In this document: positions 16,692-26,249 of the stretch, one piece after another
How positions within the stretch are numbered: the stretch's first letter is position 1
Layout: every line of letters begins with the position of its first letter
Assembly (NCBI RefSeq): GCF_023701485.1
Contig: NZ_JAMQBK010000063.1
Coordinates: 21,178-85,177 of the forward strand
Source: Aporhodopirellula aestuarii
GTDB taxonomy: Bacteria; Planctomycetota; Planctomycetia; Pirellulales; Pirellulaceae
Reading direction: 5' to 3'
Length of the DNA: 64,000 nucleotides
Made by a program: the position numbers and the translations under genes
The notes under the pieces: model-generated
The model's database searches: none
What the model was told of the DNA's origin: nothing
What the model saw: the letters and a program-made list of their open reading frames with translations, nothing else

Positions 16692-18119
16692 ATGACGAAC
16701 TATCTACTGCCCGCCATTTTGCTGTTGTTTGCGTTGACATCCGCCGAGGCTGCGCCGCAACCCAACGTGCTGTTTATTCTTGTGGATGACTTCGGTGCAC
16801 GTGATCTCAGTTGTTACGGATCGACGCTTTACGAAACTCCCAACATGGATCGGCTTGCCGCCCGCGGCGTGCGGTTCACTCAGGCATACGTGGCGTATCC
16901 GCGCTGCGTCCCGTCACGCTACGCGATCTTCACTGGCAAACATCCGGCGAGAGCACAGGGGCAGAAGGACAGCCCTCACGTTGAGCCTGATCGTGACGCG
17001 ACGATCGGTCAGGCGTTCAAGGACGCGGGCTACAGCACCTTCTACTGTGGGAAATGGCATCTCGGCGATGGCTCCTCCAGCCCGGATAAGGTTGGCTTCG
17101 ACACGATCGTCGCTGCCGGAGCTGCGGGATCAACTCGGTCTTTCTTCGCTCCCTATACGGTTTCTCGTTCAAAAGGCCACGGTGAAAAAGCTGCGATCGT
17201 CGGACTTGATGATGCGCCGGAAGGCGAATACCTAACCGATCGACTCACTCAGGAGACGCTGAGTTTTATTGAGACAAGCACCAAGAGCAGTGGCAAACCG
17301 TTCTTTGCGGTCCTTGCGCATTACGCCGTTCACACACCGATCGAAGCCAAGAAGCACCTTGTCAAACGCTATGAGGCGAAACTCGCCGGACTGCCAAAGC
17401 CAGACGCGGTGTGGGAATTGGAGAGCGCCGGCGAAAATATGCTTGTTCAGAATAATGCGACGTATGCTGCCATGATTCAGAGCGTTGACAACGGAGTCGG
17501 TCGCTTGCTCAACCAGCTCAGGCGGCTCGGTATCGAAGACAACACCGTCGTCGTCCTCGCGAGTGATCACGGTGGCTTGAGTGCGCGGGGAAACCAACGT
17601 GGGGTCGCAACGTCGAACCGTCCGTTGCGAGCGGGGAAAGGTCATTTGTATGAAGGCGGTCTGCGGATTCCGTTGATCGTCCGTTGGCCGGGGAAGGTGA
17701 AGGCGGGGGTAGAGATCGCGACGCCTGTCAGCACGCTGGACCTCTTTCCCACGTTTGTTGAGATCGCCGGCATTCCCAAACCCGAAAAAGCGGGGAACGA
17801 CGGGGTTAGCCTCGTCAGTTTGTTGCAAGGCGGGGTCGCACCAGATCGCGACACCTTCTACTGGCACAACCCAGCACCGCGTCCAACCAGCACGGGCGAC
17901 TGGTTTTCGTCGGCCATCCGTAGGGGCGATCTGAAGTTGATCGAATTCCCCACGCATGAAAAGGTTGAACTCTACGACCTCGCTGTCGACCCCGGAGAAT
18001 CGAACAACCTCGCTCAGCAGCGGCCTGCCGAGCGTCAGCGCTTGCTCGAGAGACTCAACGAGTGGCGAACGAGTGTGGGAGCCTCGATGCAGCCCAAAGA
18101 AAAGAAGACGAAAAAATGA
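16692..18119 (+). CDS. Secreted sulfatase (C-x-P-S-R type)
   Basis: A 475-residue type I sulfatase with a signal peptide (residues 1-20). The N terminus NVLFILVDDFGARDLSCYG gives the metal-binding Asp pair. The formylglycine motif is C72-VPSR, followed by YAIFTGKHP. Further sites are GKWHLGDG, the HTPIEAKKH helix, and ASDHGGLSARGN with the C-terminal metal ligands. Hydrolysis requires conversion of Cys72 to formylglycine. It follows the agarase-like gene by 162 bases on the same strand, so desulfation of an algal galactan is a reasonable inference. Confidence 0.9.
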   Translation: MTNYLLPAILLLFALTSAEAAPQPNVLFILVDDFGARDLSCYGSTLYETPNMDRLAARGVRFTQAYVAYPRCVPSRYAIFTGKHPARAQGQKDSPHVEPDRDATIGQAFKDAGYSTFYCGKWHLGDGSSSPDKVGFDTIVAAGAAGSTRSFFAPYTVSRSKGHGEKAAIVGLDDAPEGEYLTDRLTQETLSFIETSTKSSGKPFFAVLAHYAVHTPIEAKKHLVKRYEAKLAGLPKPDAVWELESAGENMLVQNNATYAAMIQSVDNGVGRLLNQLRRLGIEDNTVVVLASDHGGLSARGNQRGVATSNRPLRAGKGHLYEGGLRIPLIVRWPGKVKAGVEIATPVSTLDLFPTFVEIAGIPKPEKAGNDGVSLVSLLQGGVAPDRDTFYWHNPAPRPTSTGDWFSSAIRRGDLKLIEFPTHEKVELYDLAVDPGESNNLAQQRPAERQRLLERLNEWRTSVGASMQPKEKKTKK

Positions 18120-18231
18120 GAATCTCTCTTTGACGATGGGCTACATGCGGAGCGGGCTACAGTTCCAAGCGAGTGATGCTCCTGCGATTCGGAGAGTATG
18201 TCCGCTTTGTCACCACGGTTGACGCGCGACT

Positions 18232-20076
18232 CTACTTCAAACTCACTGGGCTCGCGTAGTTGTAGTAAACCGCGCCTTCCATTTCACCTGCCGAGTTGTA
18301 AAACCAGGTTTGCAGGAAAGCGGGACCAGCGGGCAGGTCGGACACAGTGAACGTGACGCCATCGGCGTCCTTGTCTGCGTCTTTGCGCTCGTCTACGTAC
18401 ACGTCATCGCCATTCCAAATTTTGATTCGTGCACTGGAAACATCGATTGCTTTGGGGACCGTCTTTCCGTCATAGACAACTCCACTCGGTGCCGTTGTCA
18501 ACGTTGACTGATCTTCGACCTCCTTGGGCCATCGGCGAAGGTCAAATCGATATGTCCCAGGCTTGGCGAACTCCACGGCTAGGAAACCGCTTCCGGTAGC
18601 TCCCTCGGCAACCAGTTTGTGGTTCCACAACTCTTGTTTGTGAAAGTCATGGCTGTTTAACTGCGTGATGGGTTCGGCCGGATGGCCAATGACGGTGCGG
18701 GGAAACTCGTCGGCGCGTTCTGCCACTAACTGATACCAGTCTTCGTAGGCTTGTTTGAGCTCTTCGACAATCGCAGCATGGGCGGGATCTCCAATGAGGT
18801 TTTGGGTCTGCGCCTTGTCCGCGAGCACGTCCCAAAGTTCCCAGTTCGATTTGGCGCCGGACCGAGTTAGCCTCCATTTGTGGGTAATCGTATTTCCGTC
18901 CCACTCGTCCTTCTTCACCGAGACGTTTCTATACTTCTCGAAGTTTTCCTTTCGCATGTTGCAGATGGTCACCGTTCTGTCTTTGAACTCGGGGCCAGGA
19001 TCGTTGCTCGGATCGGTGTCCAAAAAATTCTTAAAGCTCTGTCCGTGCAGCTTCAATTTGGCCGGTCGGTTGGGCACATCTTCCAATCCGATGATGTCCA
19101 TTAGCGTGGGCAGCCAATCCATATGGGCAGTCAAAGGCGTGACGTCTCTTCCTTTGCCTTCACCGCCGAGCCCACCGGCGGGCCAACGGACGTAGCTCGG
19201 GACACGTGTCCCGCCGTCATAAAACGAGATCTTACCGCCTCGATAGATAAATTCACCGCTACCGTTATCGGTGAAAAAGATGAGGATTGTGTTTTCGGCC
19301 AACTTGTTGTCGTCGAGGAAATTCATCAGACGACCGATGTTCTTGTCAATGTTTTCAACGGTGGCCGGTTTGGCTGGCACGCCCGGTCGTGCGTCGGCAG
19401 GGCCTTTGGGCCAAGGGCTATGGGCGGCGGCGGTTGGGAAGTAGAGAAAAAACGGTTTGTTCTTGTTCTGGTTGTCTTCCATAAACTCGAAGGCACGGTT
19501 GAACATTGAGTTGGTAAGAAATGCCCCCTCAAGTCCATCGTCTTCATCTGTCATCTCGACCAACTCATCGTTCACCCAATAATGGGCGGAGTGATGCATG
19601 TTTCCCCAATAGTCAGGTTGCTGTCCCGCACCGCCACCTTTTGTCCAGGCTACGTATTCAAAGCCTCTGTCTTTTGGGCGAAACGGATAGTTGTCTCCCA
19701 GGTGCCACTTGCCAACCATTCCGGTAGCGTATCCGTTGTGTTTGAACACGTCGGCGATGGTGAGTTCATCATTGCGGAGCAAGCTTCGTCCCGCGATGGT
19801 GTGCCAAATTCCCGCCACGCTGTTGGATCGGCCGGTCAGGAAAGCCGCTCGCGTCGGAGCGCAACTGGGGGACACGTGAAAGTCTGTCAGGCGGATACTC
19901 GTCTCGGCGAGCTTGTCAATGTTGGGAGTCTGAGAAGTCGAATCGGGATTGTAATAGGTGAATACTCGGTGACTGACGTCATCGGGCATCAAGATCACAA
20001 CGTTTGGTCGATCCTGGCTGAAAACCGCTTGTCCAGAAAGCGTGAGCACAATTAAGAACGTGAATAGTATTTTCAT
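18232..20076 (-). CDS. Secreted sulfatase (C-A-P-T-R type)
   Basis: A 614-residue arylsulfatase-family protein with signal peptide (residues 1-20). Metal-binding Asp pair in VVILMPDDVS; formylglycine motif C72-APTR, with Thr in place of the usual Ser, followed by AAFLTGR; GKWHLGDNYPF; TDNGSGEF near the middle. The last about 130 residues after the catalytic domain form an added beta-rich domain (PGTYRFDLRRWPKE), seen in a subset of planctomycete sulfatases. It converges on the other sulfatase gene with a 112-base gap. AGGTCC lies upstream of the ATG at 20076. Confidence 0.88.
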   Translation of the reverse strand: MKILFTFLIVLTLSGQAVFSQDRPNVVILMPDDVSHRVFTYYNPDSTSQTPNIDKLAETSIRLTDFHVSPSCAPTRAAFLTGRSNSVAGIWHTIAGRSLLRNDELTIADVFKHNGYATGMVGKWHLGDNYPFRPKDRGFEYVAWTKGGGAGQQPDYWGNMHHSAHYWVNDELVEMTDEDDGLEGAFLTNSMFNRAFEFMEDNQNKNKPFFLYFPTAAAHSPWPKGPADARPGVPAKPATVENIDKNIGRLMNFLDDNKLAENTILIFFTDNGSGEFIYRGGKISFYDGGTRVPSYVRWPAGGLGGEGKGRDVTPLTAHMDWLPTLMDIIGLEDVPNRPAKLKLHGQSFKNFLDTDPSNDPGPEFKDRTVTICNMRKENFEKYRNVSVKKDEWDGNTITHKWRLTRSGAKSNWELWDVLADKAQTQNLIGDPAHAAIVEELKQAYEDWYQLVAERADEFPRTVIGHPAEPITQLNSHDFHKQELWNHKLVAEGATGSGFLAVEFAKPGTYRFDLRRWPKEVEDQSTLTTAPSGVVYDGKTVPKAIDVSSARIKIWNGDDVYVDERKDADKDADGVTFTVSDLPAGPAFLQTWFYNSAGEMEGAVYYNYASPVSLK

Positions 20077-20719
20077 GATGGACCTGTGGTGATAAGTCGA
20101 AAAGGGAAGCTCAGCGGAGAAGACGTCGCGGACGTTGTCAAGAACTTCGGTCTCATTGAGTGGTGAGGCCGTTGGCTGTATTCGTGGTAGTAGAACTGTG
20201 TTTGCCGCTGGATGCTGAGGTTGCAGCGTGTGATTCTAACACAAGCAACGGTGGGACTCCAACGAATCCCGGTCGACGATTTGTGCGGTGAATTGTCGTT
20301 CCGATGTTAGCAGGTTCCTAGCGGTTTCTCCTGGCGAATTCACCGGTATTCCTTTCGGTCCGCCTGCTAGACTTCCATCGATTCTTTACGCCCGCATTCC
20401 GGCGGCGGGCATCGACGCCAAAGATGCACACGCTGCAGACCGCGTGGGAAGCTTGCAGATCCGTGTTCGTCGCGTGATTGGATTATCTCTGCGACGCGTA
20501 TCTCATCGGCAGATGGTTCGGTTGGTACAAAGGCGGCTTTGGAAATGACCGGGGATGTTCTTCTGGGATCGCCGAGAGGCTGCGAGCACGGTAGGATTGC
20601 TCAGATAATGCTTGTTCAGGGTTTCGTTTGAAAATGCTGTTCAGCGTCTTAAGCACGATCCTTTTCGCCATTTTGGCGAGGGGCCGTGCCGACTCCCCGG
20701 ATGATGAAAAACGACCGTT
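20077..20719. other. Non-coding gap
   Basis: These 643 bases lie between a divergent sulfatase start and a small gene. Open frames occur (20288-20548 plus, 20483-20788 minus), but none has a ribosome binding site or recognisable domain. No repeats were seen. Confidence 0.35.
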
Positions 20720-21016
20720 ATGAAAAAGCACGAGTGGCGCGAGACCACCGAGGAAGGCGCCGTCCGACTGGTCTGCGCCACACACCATGCCGGAAAATGG
20801 CAGCTCAGGTCCAAACTAAAGTCTGAAAGCGAATGGACGCAGTTTCCGGTCATTCCGCTGGAAGATCTCGAAACCCTGCGCGAGATCATTTGGAAGAAAT
20901 CTCGTCGCAGTCGTGTGCCTGAAAGTCACGTCGGAGAGATCGATGCGTTGATCGTAGCGGCGAAGTCGAGACGCCCTAGCGTTCGTACCCAGCCTGCCGA
21001 GCCAGACGAGGATTGA
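20720..21016 (+). CDS. Small hypothetical protein
   Basis: A 98-residue charged protein. The first 40 residues look like a small beta unit (VRLVCATHHAGKWQLRSKLK), then a helix EDLETLREIIWKKSRRSRVP and a basic tail ending in PDED. The alternation of strands and the Leu-rich helix suggest a real folded protein, and the codon use is like its neighbours. No family is recognised. It has no signal peptide, so it is probably cytoplasmic. It converges with the esterase gene that ends 146 bases later. Confidence 0.6.
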   Translation: MKKHEWRETTEEGAVRLVCATHHAGKWQLRSKLKSESEWTQFPVIPLEDLETLREIIWKKSRRSRVPESHVGEIDALIVAAKSRRPSVRTQPAEPDED

Positions 21017-21162
21017 ATTGCCTTGGGGATTCACAGGCGGCAATCGGCTGTGATAGCGGATCGCGTCAAGAATTTCGACTCGCAGATCTTGCCCCGGTAG
21101 TCGTGACGATTTCCGTAACTTTGGGGCTTACGATCAACGTTGGGTGTGGCGACGGCGAATCG

Positions 21163-22491
21163 CTATTGAGCAAACCGACTGCCCGATAGGTCGAGTGTCT
21201 CTCCATAATTTTGCCACGCTTCGGCAAACGTTTCATCGGGAAGCCAGTTGGCTTTCCTTCGATCACCTTGGTAGTCGTTGTAGCGGGCGATATCAAGTTT
21301 TTGCATGCCGCCAACGCTGCGATCGTAGGTGCTTCCTAACCAGCCTCGTTGGATGACCGCGGGTTTTAGCGGAGCGACAGGCCACGTTTTCGTAGTGATG
21401 TTTGGGTCGCGGCCATCAACACGGATCCGCAAGCACGATTCGTAGAAGGCGAGCACGAGAGCGAAAGTCGCTTCGCGTTTGCGTGGCCAGTGTCCACCTT
21501 CACCGTCAACCAAAAGTGCAACGGGAGCGTCACGTTGCACCCGCAGGTCTTCAATCGCGGGAGCTTGCCCTTGATCGAAATAGCTATCTTTGTTGCCATG
21601 CATCACGAGTCCGGGCACGTTTTCAACGCCGGGGAACACAAGATGCCAGCTGCCGCCTGAATGAAAGGAGACCCAACCGATCACGCGGTCGGGACGCATT
21701 GCGGCGTACGAGGCTGAGAAACCTGTTCCGTTGGAGTGACCGAACGTGAAGACGGGGGCAGAGGTGATCTCGGGATGATTCACGCGATCAGCAATGTCGA
21801 CCAAGATGCTATCCAGAGCGCTGGCAGGATAGATTCCGCGTTGAATGGCATTGCCGAGTACACCAATCAACGCCACGTGATGTCGATCGGCAAATTCTCT
21901 AACGAGGTCATGTTCCATCATGGCGCCACCGACGCCGTGTTCGGAGATCAGCAACAACCCATTGATCTTGGGGACACGCGGTGGAAGGTAGATTCGGAAG
22001 ACCGCTTCCTCGGCGGGTTTTTCTCCATATCGGCTCACGATCTCTTGGTAGAGTTCATCGGTCATTGGCCGATTCTTATATTGTTTGGTGTCGCGCCGAA
22101 TCTCGATCAAGCTATGCGACATCGAAATCATTGCCGTATGTCGGATCAAGCCTGTGTCATCGGTCAGCGCAGCGAGTGCGGCTTCGATGGGCTGCGTCGG
22201 GTCCGAAACGGACAACTCTGCTTCGAGATATCCCTCTTTGCTCAGCTCCAGTTGAACCTGTTCGGGGGCGGTTACCGAGAATGAAAACTTGCCATTTTCG
22301 TCGGTCACAGCAGTCGCGTTGGTTCCAATAACAGCGATGGCGACACCGGGAAGAATGTTGTCGCTGGTGTCTCGAACAATCCCTTGCAAAGTAACCTCGT
22401 TGGCAGCGACATGCGCTCGGGGTGTGATCAACGATGTGAAGATCAAGCCAAAGGTGACGGACGAGAATAAAGAACGGTTTCGCATTTTCAT
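21163..22491 (-). CDS. Secreted esterase with carboxypeptidase-regulatory-like domain
   Basis: A 442-residue protein: signal peptide (about 1-29), a carboxypeptidase-regulatory-like beta-sandwich at about 33-110 (VTLQGIVRDTSDN, DENGKFSFSV, SKEGYLEAE), then an alpha/beta hydrolase at about 135-380. The nucleophile elbow is FGHSNGTG (GxSxG), followed by the GLVMHGNKD strand with a candidate Asp and EGGHWPRK with a candidate catalytic His. It is likely an esterase acting on extracellular ester groups. The substrate cannot be read from sequence. The ATG at 22491 or 22485 starts the signal. Confidence 0.75.
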   Translation of the reverse strand: MKMRNRSLFSSVTFGLIFTSLITPRAHVAANEVTLQGIVRDTSDNILPGVAIAVIGTNATAVTDENGKFSFSVTAPEQVQLELSKEGYLEAELSVSDPTQPIEAALAALTDDTGLIRHTAMISMSHSLIEIRRDTKQYKNRPMTDELYQEIVSRYGEKPAEEAVFRIYLPPRVPKINGLLLISEHGVGGAMMEHDLVREFADRHHVALIGVLGNAIQRGIYPASALDSILVDIADRVNHPEITSAPVFTFGHSNGTGFSASYAAMRPDRVIGWVSFHSGGSWHLVFPGVENVPGLVMHGNKDSYFDQGQAPAIEDLRVQRDAPVALLVDGEGGHWPRKREATFALVLAFYESCLRIRVDGRDPNITTKTWPVAPLKPAVIQRGWLGSTYDRSVGGMQKLDIARYNDYQGDRRKANWLPDETFAEAWQNYGETLDLSGSRFAQ

Positions 22492-22638
22492 GGGCGGGGC
22501 GATTGAGGTGGGGGTCGGGATCGTAGGGAGAGCATCGAGCGATTGTCAAATCGCGATACGCAACCGTGTTCGTGAGTTACACGGGGTGGATATCACGAAG
22601 AGTCACAGCAGCTTTTTTGAATGATCCGGATACCTTAA

Positions 22639-22803
22639 CTGGACAGCGCCACTTTCGAGCAAAAGGTAACTCGAAGCGTAAGCGAGGGAAGGAGTTACGA
22701 AGAATCCATCGCTCAAGCTTCGGGTTACCAATGCATTGTTCGCAAATAACGCACCCACAACACTTTCGATGCCTATTGAACGATCGAAGTGGCGGCGTCC
22801 TGT
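22639..22803 (+). mobile_element. MITE-like inverted-repeat element, family B (copy 1)
   Basis: About 165 bases bounded by imperfect inverted repeats: CTGGACAGCGCCACTTTCGA on the left and, on the other strand, CAGGACGCCGCCACTTCGA on the right. Inside is a second inverted repeat, GGTAACTCGAAGCGTAAGCG against GCTCAAGCTTCGGGTTACC. The entire stretch aligns with the reverse complement of 61810-61973 at roughly 85% by eye. No open frame is inside, so it would be non-autonomous. It lies in the 504-base gap between the esterase and methyltransferase genes. Confidence 0.65.
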
Positions 22804-22995
22804 TGATCTGTCGCCACTCTCAGGTGCAAAACCAGCGTCGCAAACTGCATACGTGAAAACATCAAAACTGCTGCCGTAACAATAGAGCAAAGTGGCGTCT
22901 GCTTAACGCTCGTGATAGAGATGGACGGACGAATAGTGTTTCGTTGTTTTCCACGCATGGCGGTGAATGGACGATATAGCAGATCCCGCTCGGCG

Positions 22996-23613
22996 TTAGG
23001 GTGCGGCGTGGGAGCTTGGTTTTTGCCACGTGAATATTCGCAGCGGTGGGAGATTCAAGAGGACATATTGAACGGCTACGGGTTCACCGAATAAAGGGCG
23101 AGCGTATTCAGCGACGTGCCCTCTCAACTGGTAGGCGATGAACGTCCCGCCATCGCCGAGTGTTCGATAAATCGCCTTCATCGCCGATTGAGCCGTGTCA
23201 GCGTCAAGTGACGAGAACGGAATTCCCGAGATAATGACGTCAGGCGATTTCATTTCGTGCATGAGCAGAATGCGTTCAAGACCCACGACATCGTCCTGAA
23301 CGACGGTAAGTCGCGGATCGCCGATTGCGTTAAGCGTCTCGATGAATCCAGACGTTTTTTCAATGGCTAAGACGCGGCAGTCGTGGCGAGCGGTGTCGAG
23401 CAGGCGTTCGGTGGTGCCACCGGTTCCCGGGCCGAGGTCGACCATTTGCCGCGCGCTTCGAATGCAATCGCGTTTGGCAATCGTGCGGGTCAGCGATGGG
23501 AAACTCGGAATCACTGACGCTACCTGAGACGGATGCGATAACCATTCTCTCACCACGGCAAGGGCTCGTGTCCAAAAATCTCGTCGGCGAAGAGTTGCGG
23601 TTGGATCGGTCAT
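22996..23613 (-). CDS. PmtA-like SAM-dependent methyltransferase
   Basis: A 205-residue class I methyltransferase. Motif I is VDLGPGTGG (residues 58-66), motif II VLAIEKT, a VVQDDVV strand, then DVIISGIPFSSL and a NLPPLRIFTWQKP end. This pattern (SWLxHPxxVASVIPS at the N terminus, ELGPGTG, SGIPF, NLPPLxxYxW) is that of the short PmtA/KsgA-like phospholipid N-methyltransferases. A paralogue sits at 62992-63627. It is the third gene of an SDR-DUF2892-methyltransferase run, 51 bases after DUF2892. Methylation of phosphatidylethanolamine is inferred; an unrelated small substrate is possible. Confidence 0.72.
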   Translation of the reverse strand: MTDPTATLRRRDFWTRALAVVREWLSHPSQVASVIPSFPSLTRTIAKRDCIRSARQMVDLGPGTGGTTERLLDTARHDCRVLAIEKTSGFIETLNAIGDPRLTVVQDDVVGLERILLMHEMKSPDVIISGIPFSSLDADTAQSAMKAIYRTLGDGGTFIAYQLRGHVAEYARPLFGEPVAVQYVLLNLPPLRIFTWQKPSSHAAP

Positions 23614-23664
23614 GATGGCGAAATATCAACGGGAAAGCGGATAGTGGCGAAGGAAACTCCGGGA

Positions 23665-24126
23665 CTATTGTTGTGCCGCGGCGAAGGCGGCGTGATGGTC
23701 TCCGTAGACGCCATCGCGTGAGATGATCCGTTCAAAGTCGCCACGAAGTGCCTTCAGCGCGTATCGCTCTTCGTTGATTTCGGCGGCAGTGCGGAAACCC
23801 AATCTTCTGAGAATAGGTAAGGGTGGACACCAACCTTGCAACGCGTGTTGAAACAGAAACCCCGTGACCAAGCCCGGTAGAATGAGCCATTTCTTGTTCA
23901 CCGTCGCGGCGAGCACGATGCCGGAAAAGGCAAGTGCGGATGCATTGGATTCCAATGCACGTTCGATGTCCCATTCGTAATCGAGTTCACGAATCCTTTC
24001 AGAAATCTCTTGTGGGGATTTCGTCGTGTAGTAGGCGATCCGCTGTTGGGTTTGGCGTGCAATTTCGCGATTGATCTCTTCGCTGGTATGGTTTTCGGCA
24101 CGTCGGTTGGTGGCGGGCAACATCAT
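23665..24126 (-). CDS. DUF2892 membrane protein
   Basis: A 153-residue protein with an N-terminal helical part (about 15-45), a DUF2892 (YgaP-like transmembrane) domain at about 55-115, and a C-terminal helix. Visible are the start DIERALESNAS, two short hydrophobic stretches (ALAFSGIVLAATV and WLILPGLVTGFLFQHALQ) and the CPPLPILRRLGFRTAAEI end, which is the family's conserved tail. AAGGAAACC stands before the ATG at 24126. It is 26 bases after the SDR gene. Function of the family is unknown; here the context is membrane lipid or stress. Confidence 0.72.
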   Translation of the reverse strand: MMLPATNRRAENHTSEEINREIARQTQQRIAYYTTKSPQEISERIRELDYEWDIERALESNASALAFSGIVLAATVNKKWLILPGLVTGFLFQHALQGWCPPLPILRRLGFRTAAEINEERYALKALRGDFERIISRDGVYGDHHAAFAAAQQ

Positions 24127-24152
24127 TGGTTTCCTTCGAAGTGGAGGACGAT

Positions 24153-25172
24153 TCAGTATTGGTTGTTCGCGGCCGCAGATTCCTGGGTCAGCGTGGTGAG
24201 AACGGACGGCGACCAGATCGATTCGCTCTCGTGACCCTTCGCGGATTGCTGGCCGATGCCTCCCATTTTGGGGAGCACTGTCGCGACTCGGGCGAGTAGG
24301 TCATTGGTTAGTTCGGGAAAGAGGTTTTGGAGGGCGATGGTGATGTTCATCGGGCTGTGGATGAACACTTCACCGCGGCCTTGCCGGCAAGCCGTAAGGA
24401 TTTGCTCTGCGGCGGTTTCCACATCCATTGAGATCATTGGCAGGGAATCGCCGATGCTGAACCATGCGTATTCCTTACGATGCTGCCCTTTGAAAATGGC
24501 ATGACGTGGACTACCGGTTCGCATCAATCCGGGACAGGCCGTCGTGACAAAAATGTTTTCGTGTTTGAGTTCCGCACGCATCCCGTTGGACAAACCGACG
24601 AGTGCGAACTTGCTCGCCGCATAGGGCAACATGTGAGGGACGGCTCGTTTGCCGCCGATGGACGCGATGTTGACGATCCGTCCCCATCCAGCATTTCGCA
24701 TCAGAGGAATGACTTTCATGGACGTATGCAACGCACCCCAGCAGTTGGTCTGCATCGAATCGCGAAAGTCATCTGGCGTCATCGATTCTAGCGGACCGAC
24801 GGTGATGATCCCGGCGACGTTGAAGAGAACATCTACGCCGCCAAATTGTTCAGTAACTCGATCGATGAATTCGGAAACTTGTTCGGGATCGCGAACGTCA
24901 CATGGATGAGCGATCACATCTGCTCCCCGCTGGCGAAGATCGGAAGCCGCGTTTGCAAGGTTGGTTTTGTTTCTCGCGGTGATCGCGATTCGAGCACCCC
25001 GATCGGCTAGCTGTCGGGCGATGACCAAGCCTAGACCTCGCGAGCCGCCGGTCACAACCACGCGTTTTCCTTGCCAATCAAAGTCTCGACTTCGTCGCAC
25101 AAGGCGTTTTGCAATCTCAACGCCGGCGAATCCAGCGGTTGCGGCGACGGCGAGCTTGGTGATCGTGTTCAT
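24153..25172 (-). CDS. Membrane-linked short-chain dehydrogenase
   Basis: A 339-residue SDR. The cofactor motif is T41-GGSRGLG48, with Asp92 in the CDVRD step, NVAG at 118-121, Ser171 and the catalytic Y184-AAS-K188. About 30 residues precede the fold with a hydrophobic start (MNTITKLAVAATAGFAGVE), suggesting membrane attachment, and about 70 follow it. ATG 25172 replaces the longer frame to 25259 because the hydrophobic head begins there. It is the first gene of the SDR-DUF2892-methyltransferase run. Substrate is unknown; retinol- or steroid-type SDRs have this layout. Confidence 0.85.
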   Translation of the reverse strand: MNTITKLAVAATAGFAGVEIAKRLVRRSRDFDWQGKRVVVTGGSRGLGLVIARQLADRGARIAITARNKTNLANAASDLRQRGADVIAHPCDVRDPEQVSEFIDRVTEQFGGVDVLFNVAGIITVGPLESMTPDDFRDSMQTNCWGALHTSMKVIPLMRNAGWGRIVNIASIGGKRAVPHMLPYAASKFALVGLSNGMRAELKHENIFVTTACPGLMRTGSPRHAIFKGQHRKEYAWFSIGDSLPMISMDVETAAEQILTACRQGRGEVFIHSPMNITIALQNLFPELTNDLLARVATVLPKMGGIGQQSAKGHESESIWSPSVLTTLTQESAAANNQY

Positions 25173-25362
25173 AGGGGCTAAGGCCGGAGAGGGACAGGTC
25201 AGATTGTTGTAGAGCGGGGTAAGCAAGTCCCGCGCCGATCCGAAACGGCGGCATGACAAATGCTATCTCGGTTGTTCTTGGCAAGCGGTCGTCTTTGACG
25301 GCGTTCCGGTTATGCGATCGGTACGTTTTGATTGCCATTTCCCCACTTAAGGAATCAGAAAT

Positions 25363-25872
25363 ATGTCGGTAAAGAAAACGAAGAATGAAGAGACTCGTGA
25401 AGAACTTCGAAATGAGGACCCGATCACCGGGGCGGCCGGATCGCATCCAGTTGGAACGGGCGTGGGCGCCGCACTCGGCGGAGCTGCCGCGGGGGCCGCA
25501 GCGGGATCCGTTGCCGGTCCGGTTGGAACGGTGGCCGGTGCGATCGTGGGTGGAGTAGCAGGTGGGTACGCAGGGAAGGCCGTCGCAGAGAACATTGATC
25601 CGACCGTTGAATCGGCATATTGGGAAGAGACGCATTCTCAGCGTCCCTACTACAATGATGCGTACGGATACGATCAATATCAGCCCGCGTATCAGGCGGG
25701 TTGGGAAGCCTTCGATGCGGACGCGAACGAGGAGTGGGTGACGCGAGAAGCGATCGCCCGCCAACGGTGGGAAAACGAAGGTGGGGCCCAGTACATGACT
25801 TGGGAAGAAGCCCGCCCCGCCGCGATGGATGCGTACGACCGCGTGAATACCCGAATCAACAAACCTCGTTGA
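25363..25872 (+). CDS. Glycine-zipper stress protein
   Basis: A 169-residue protein with a charged head (NEETREELRNEDPITGAAGS), a glycine-zipper region at about 30-75 rich in GxxxG/A steps (GVGAALGGAAAGAAAG), and a soluble C-terminal half with paired aromatic residues and a WENEGGAQYMTWEEARPA segment. The TTAAGGAATC stretch is upstream of the ATG at 25363. Such proteins appear in many bacteria beside general-stress genes such as DUF892. It diverges from the SDR gene. Membrane insertion by the zipper is an inference. Confidence 0.72.
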   Translation: MSVKKTKNEETREELRNEDPITGAAGSHPVGTGVGAALGGAAAGAAAGSVAGPVGTVAGAIVGGVAGGYAGKAVAENIDPTVESAYWEETHSQRPYYNDAYGYDQYQPAYQAGWEAFDADANEEWVTREAIARQRWENEGGAQYMTWEEARPAAMDAYDRVNTRINKPR

Positions 25873-26003
25873 GTCCGGCTGTAATCCCACGCAGAGAAAA
25901 GTGGCGGTGATGCGAATGTTCGTATTGCCGCCGCTTTTGTAGACGAGCAGCTCGCTGGCTCGTCTCGTTGAAAGAAAGAGTTCACGGTTGCCCGCCACGT
26001 TAG

Positions 26004-26018
26004 CTGGACAGCGTCACT
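26004..26018 (+). repeat. Solo end of family B element
   Basis: CTGGACAGCGTCACT matches the terminal repeat of the family B elements. Nothing else of the element follows, and a different repeat (26056-26179) begins 38 bases later. Confidence 0.4.
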
Positions 26019-26055
26019 ATTTACCATCGTCACAATTCACGTAGCTCGGTCGCTC

Positions 26056-26179
26056 GGGACGTTGATTGTTTTAGTGCCCTTTTTTAGCGGAACGGCGCGA
26101 GCCGTCCGGTCCCGAGTCACCGGACGGCTCGCGCCGTTCCGCTGCATTTGAAATCCTTCAGTAATACAATCGACGTCCC
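26056..26179 (+). repeat. Palindromic inverted-repeat element, family A (copy 1)
   Basis: A 124-base element. Its outer ends are inverted repeats (GGGACGTTGATTGT against ACAATCGACGTCCC, 13 of 14 matching), and its core is a perfect 25-base inverted repeat (26086-26110 and 26119-26143) around an 8-base loop CCCGAGTC. The full element is found again on the opposite strand at 59815-59937. The core resembles REP/BIME sequences; the outer repeats also fit a MITE. It lies in the 597-base gap 25873-26468, which otherwise has only the repeats and the terminator listed here. Confidence 0.75.
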
Positions 26180-26249
26180 CCGAGACTGAGGATGAGATGT
26201 GCTACCCGCTTTCGGTGCCGTGGAGATTCCACGACATGAAAAGTGTCGC

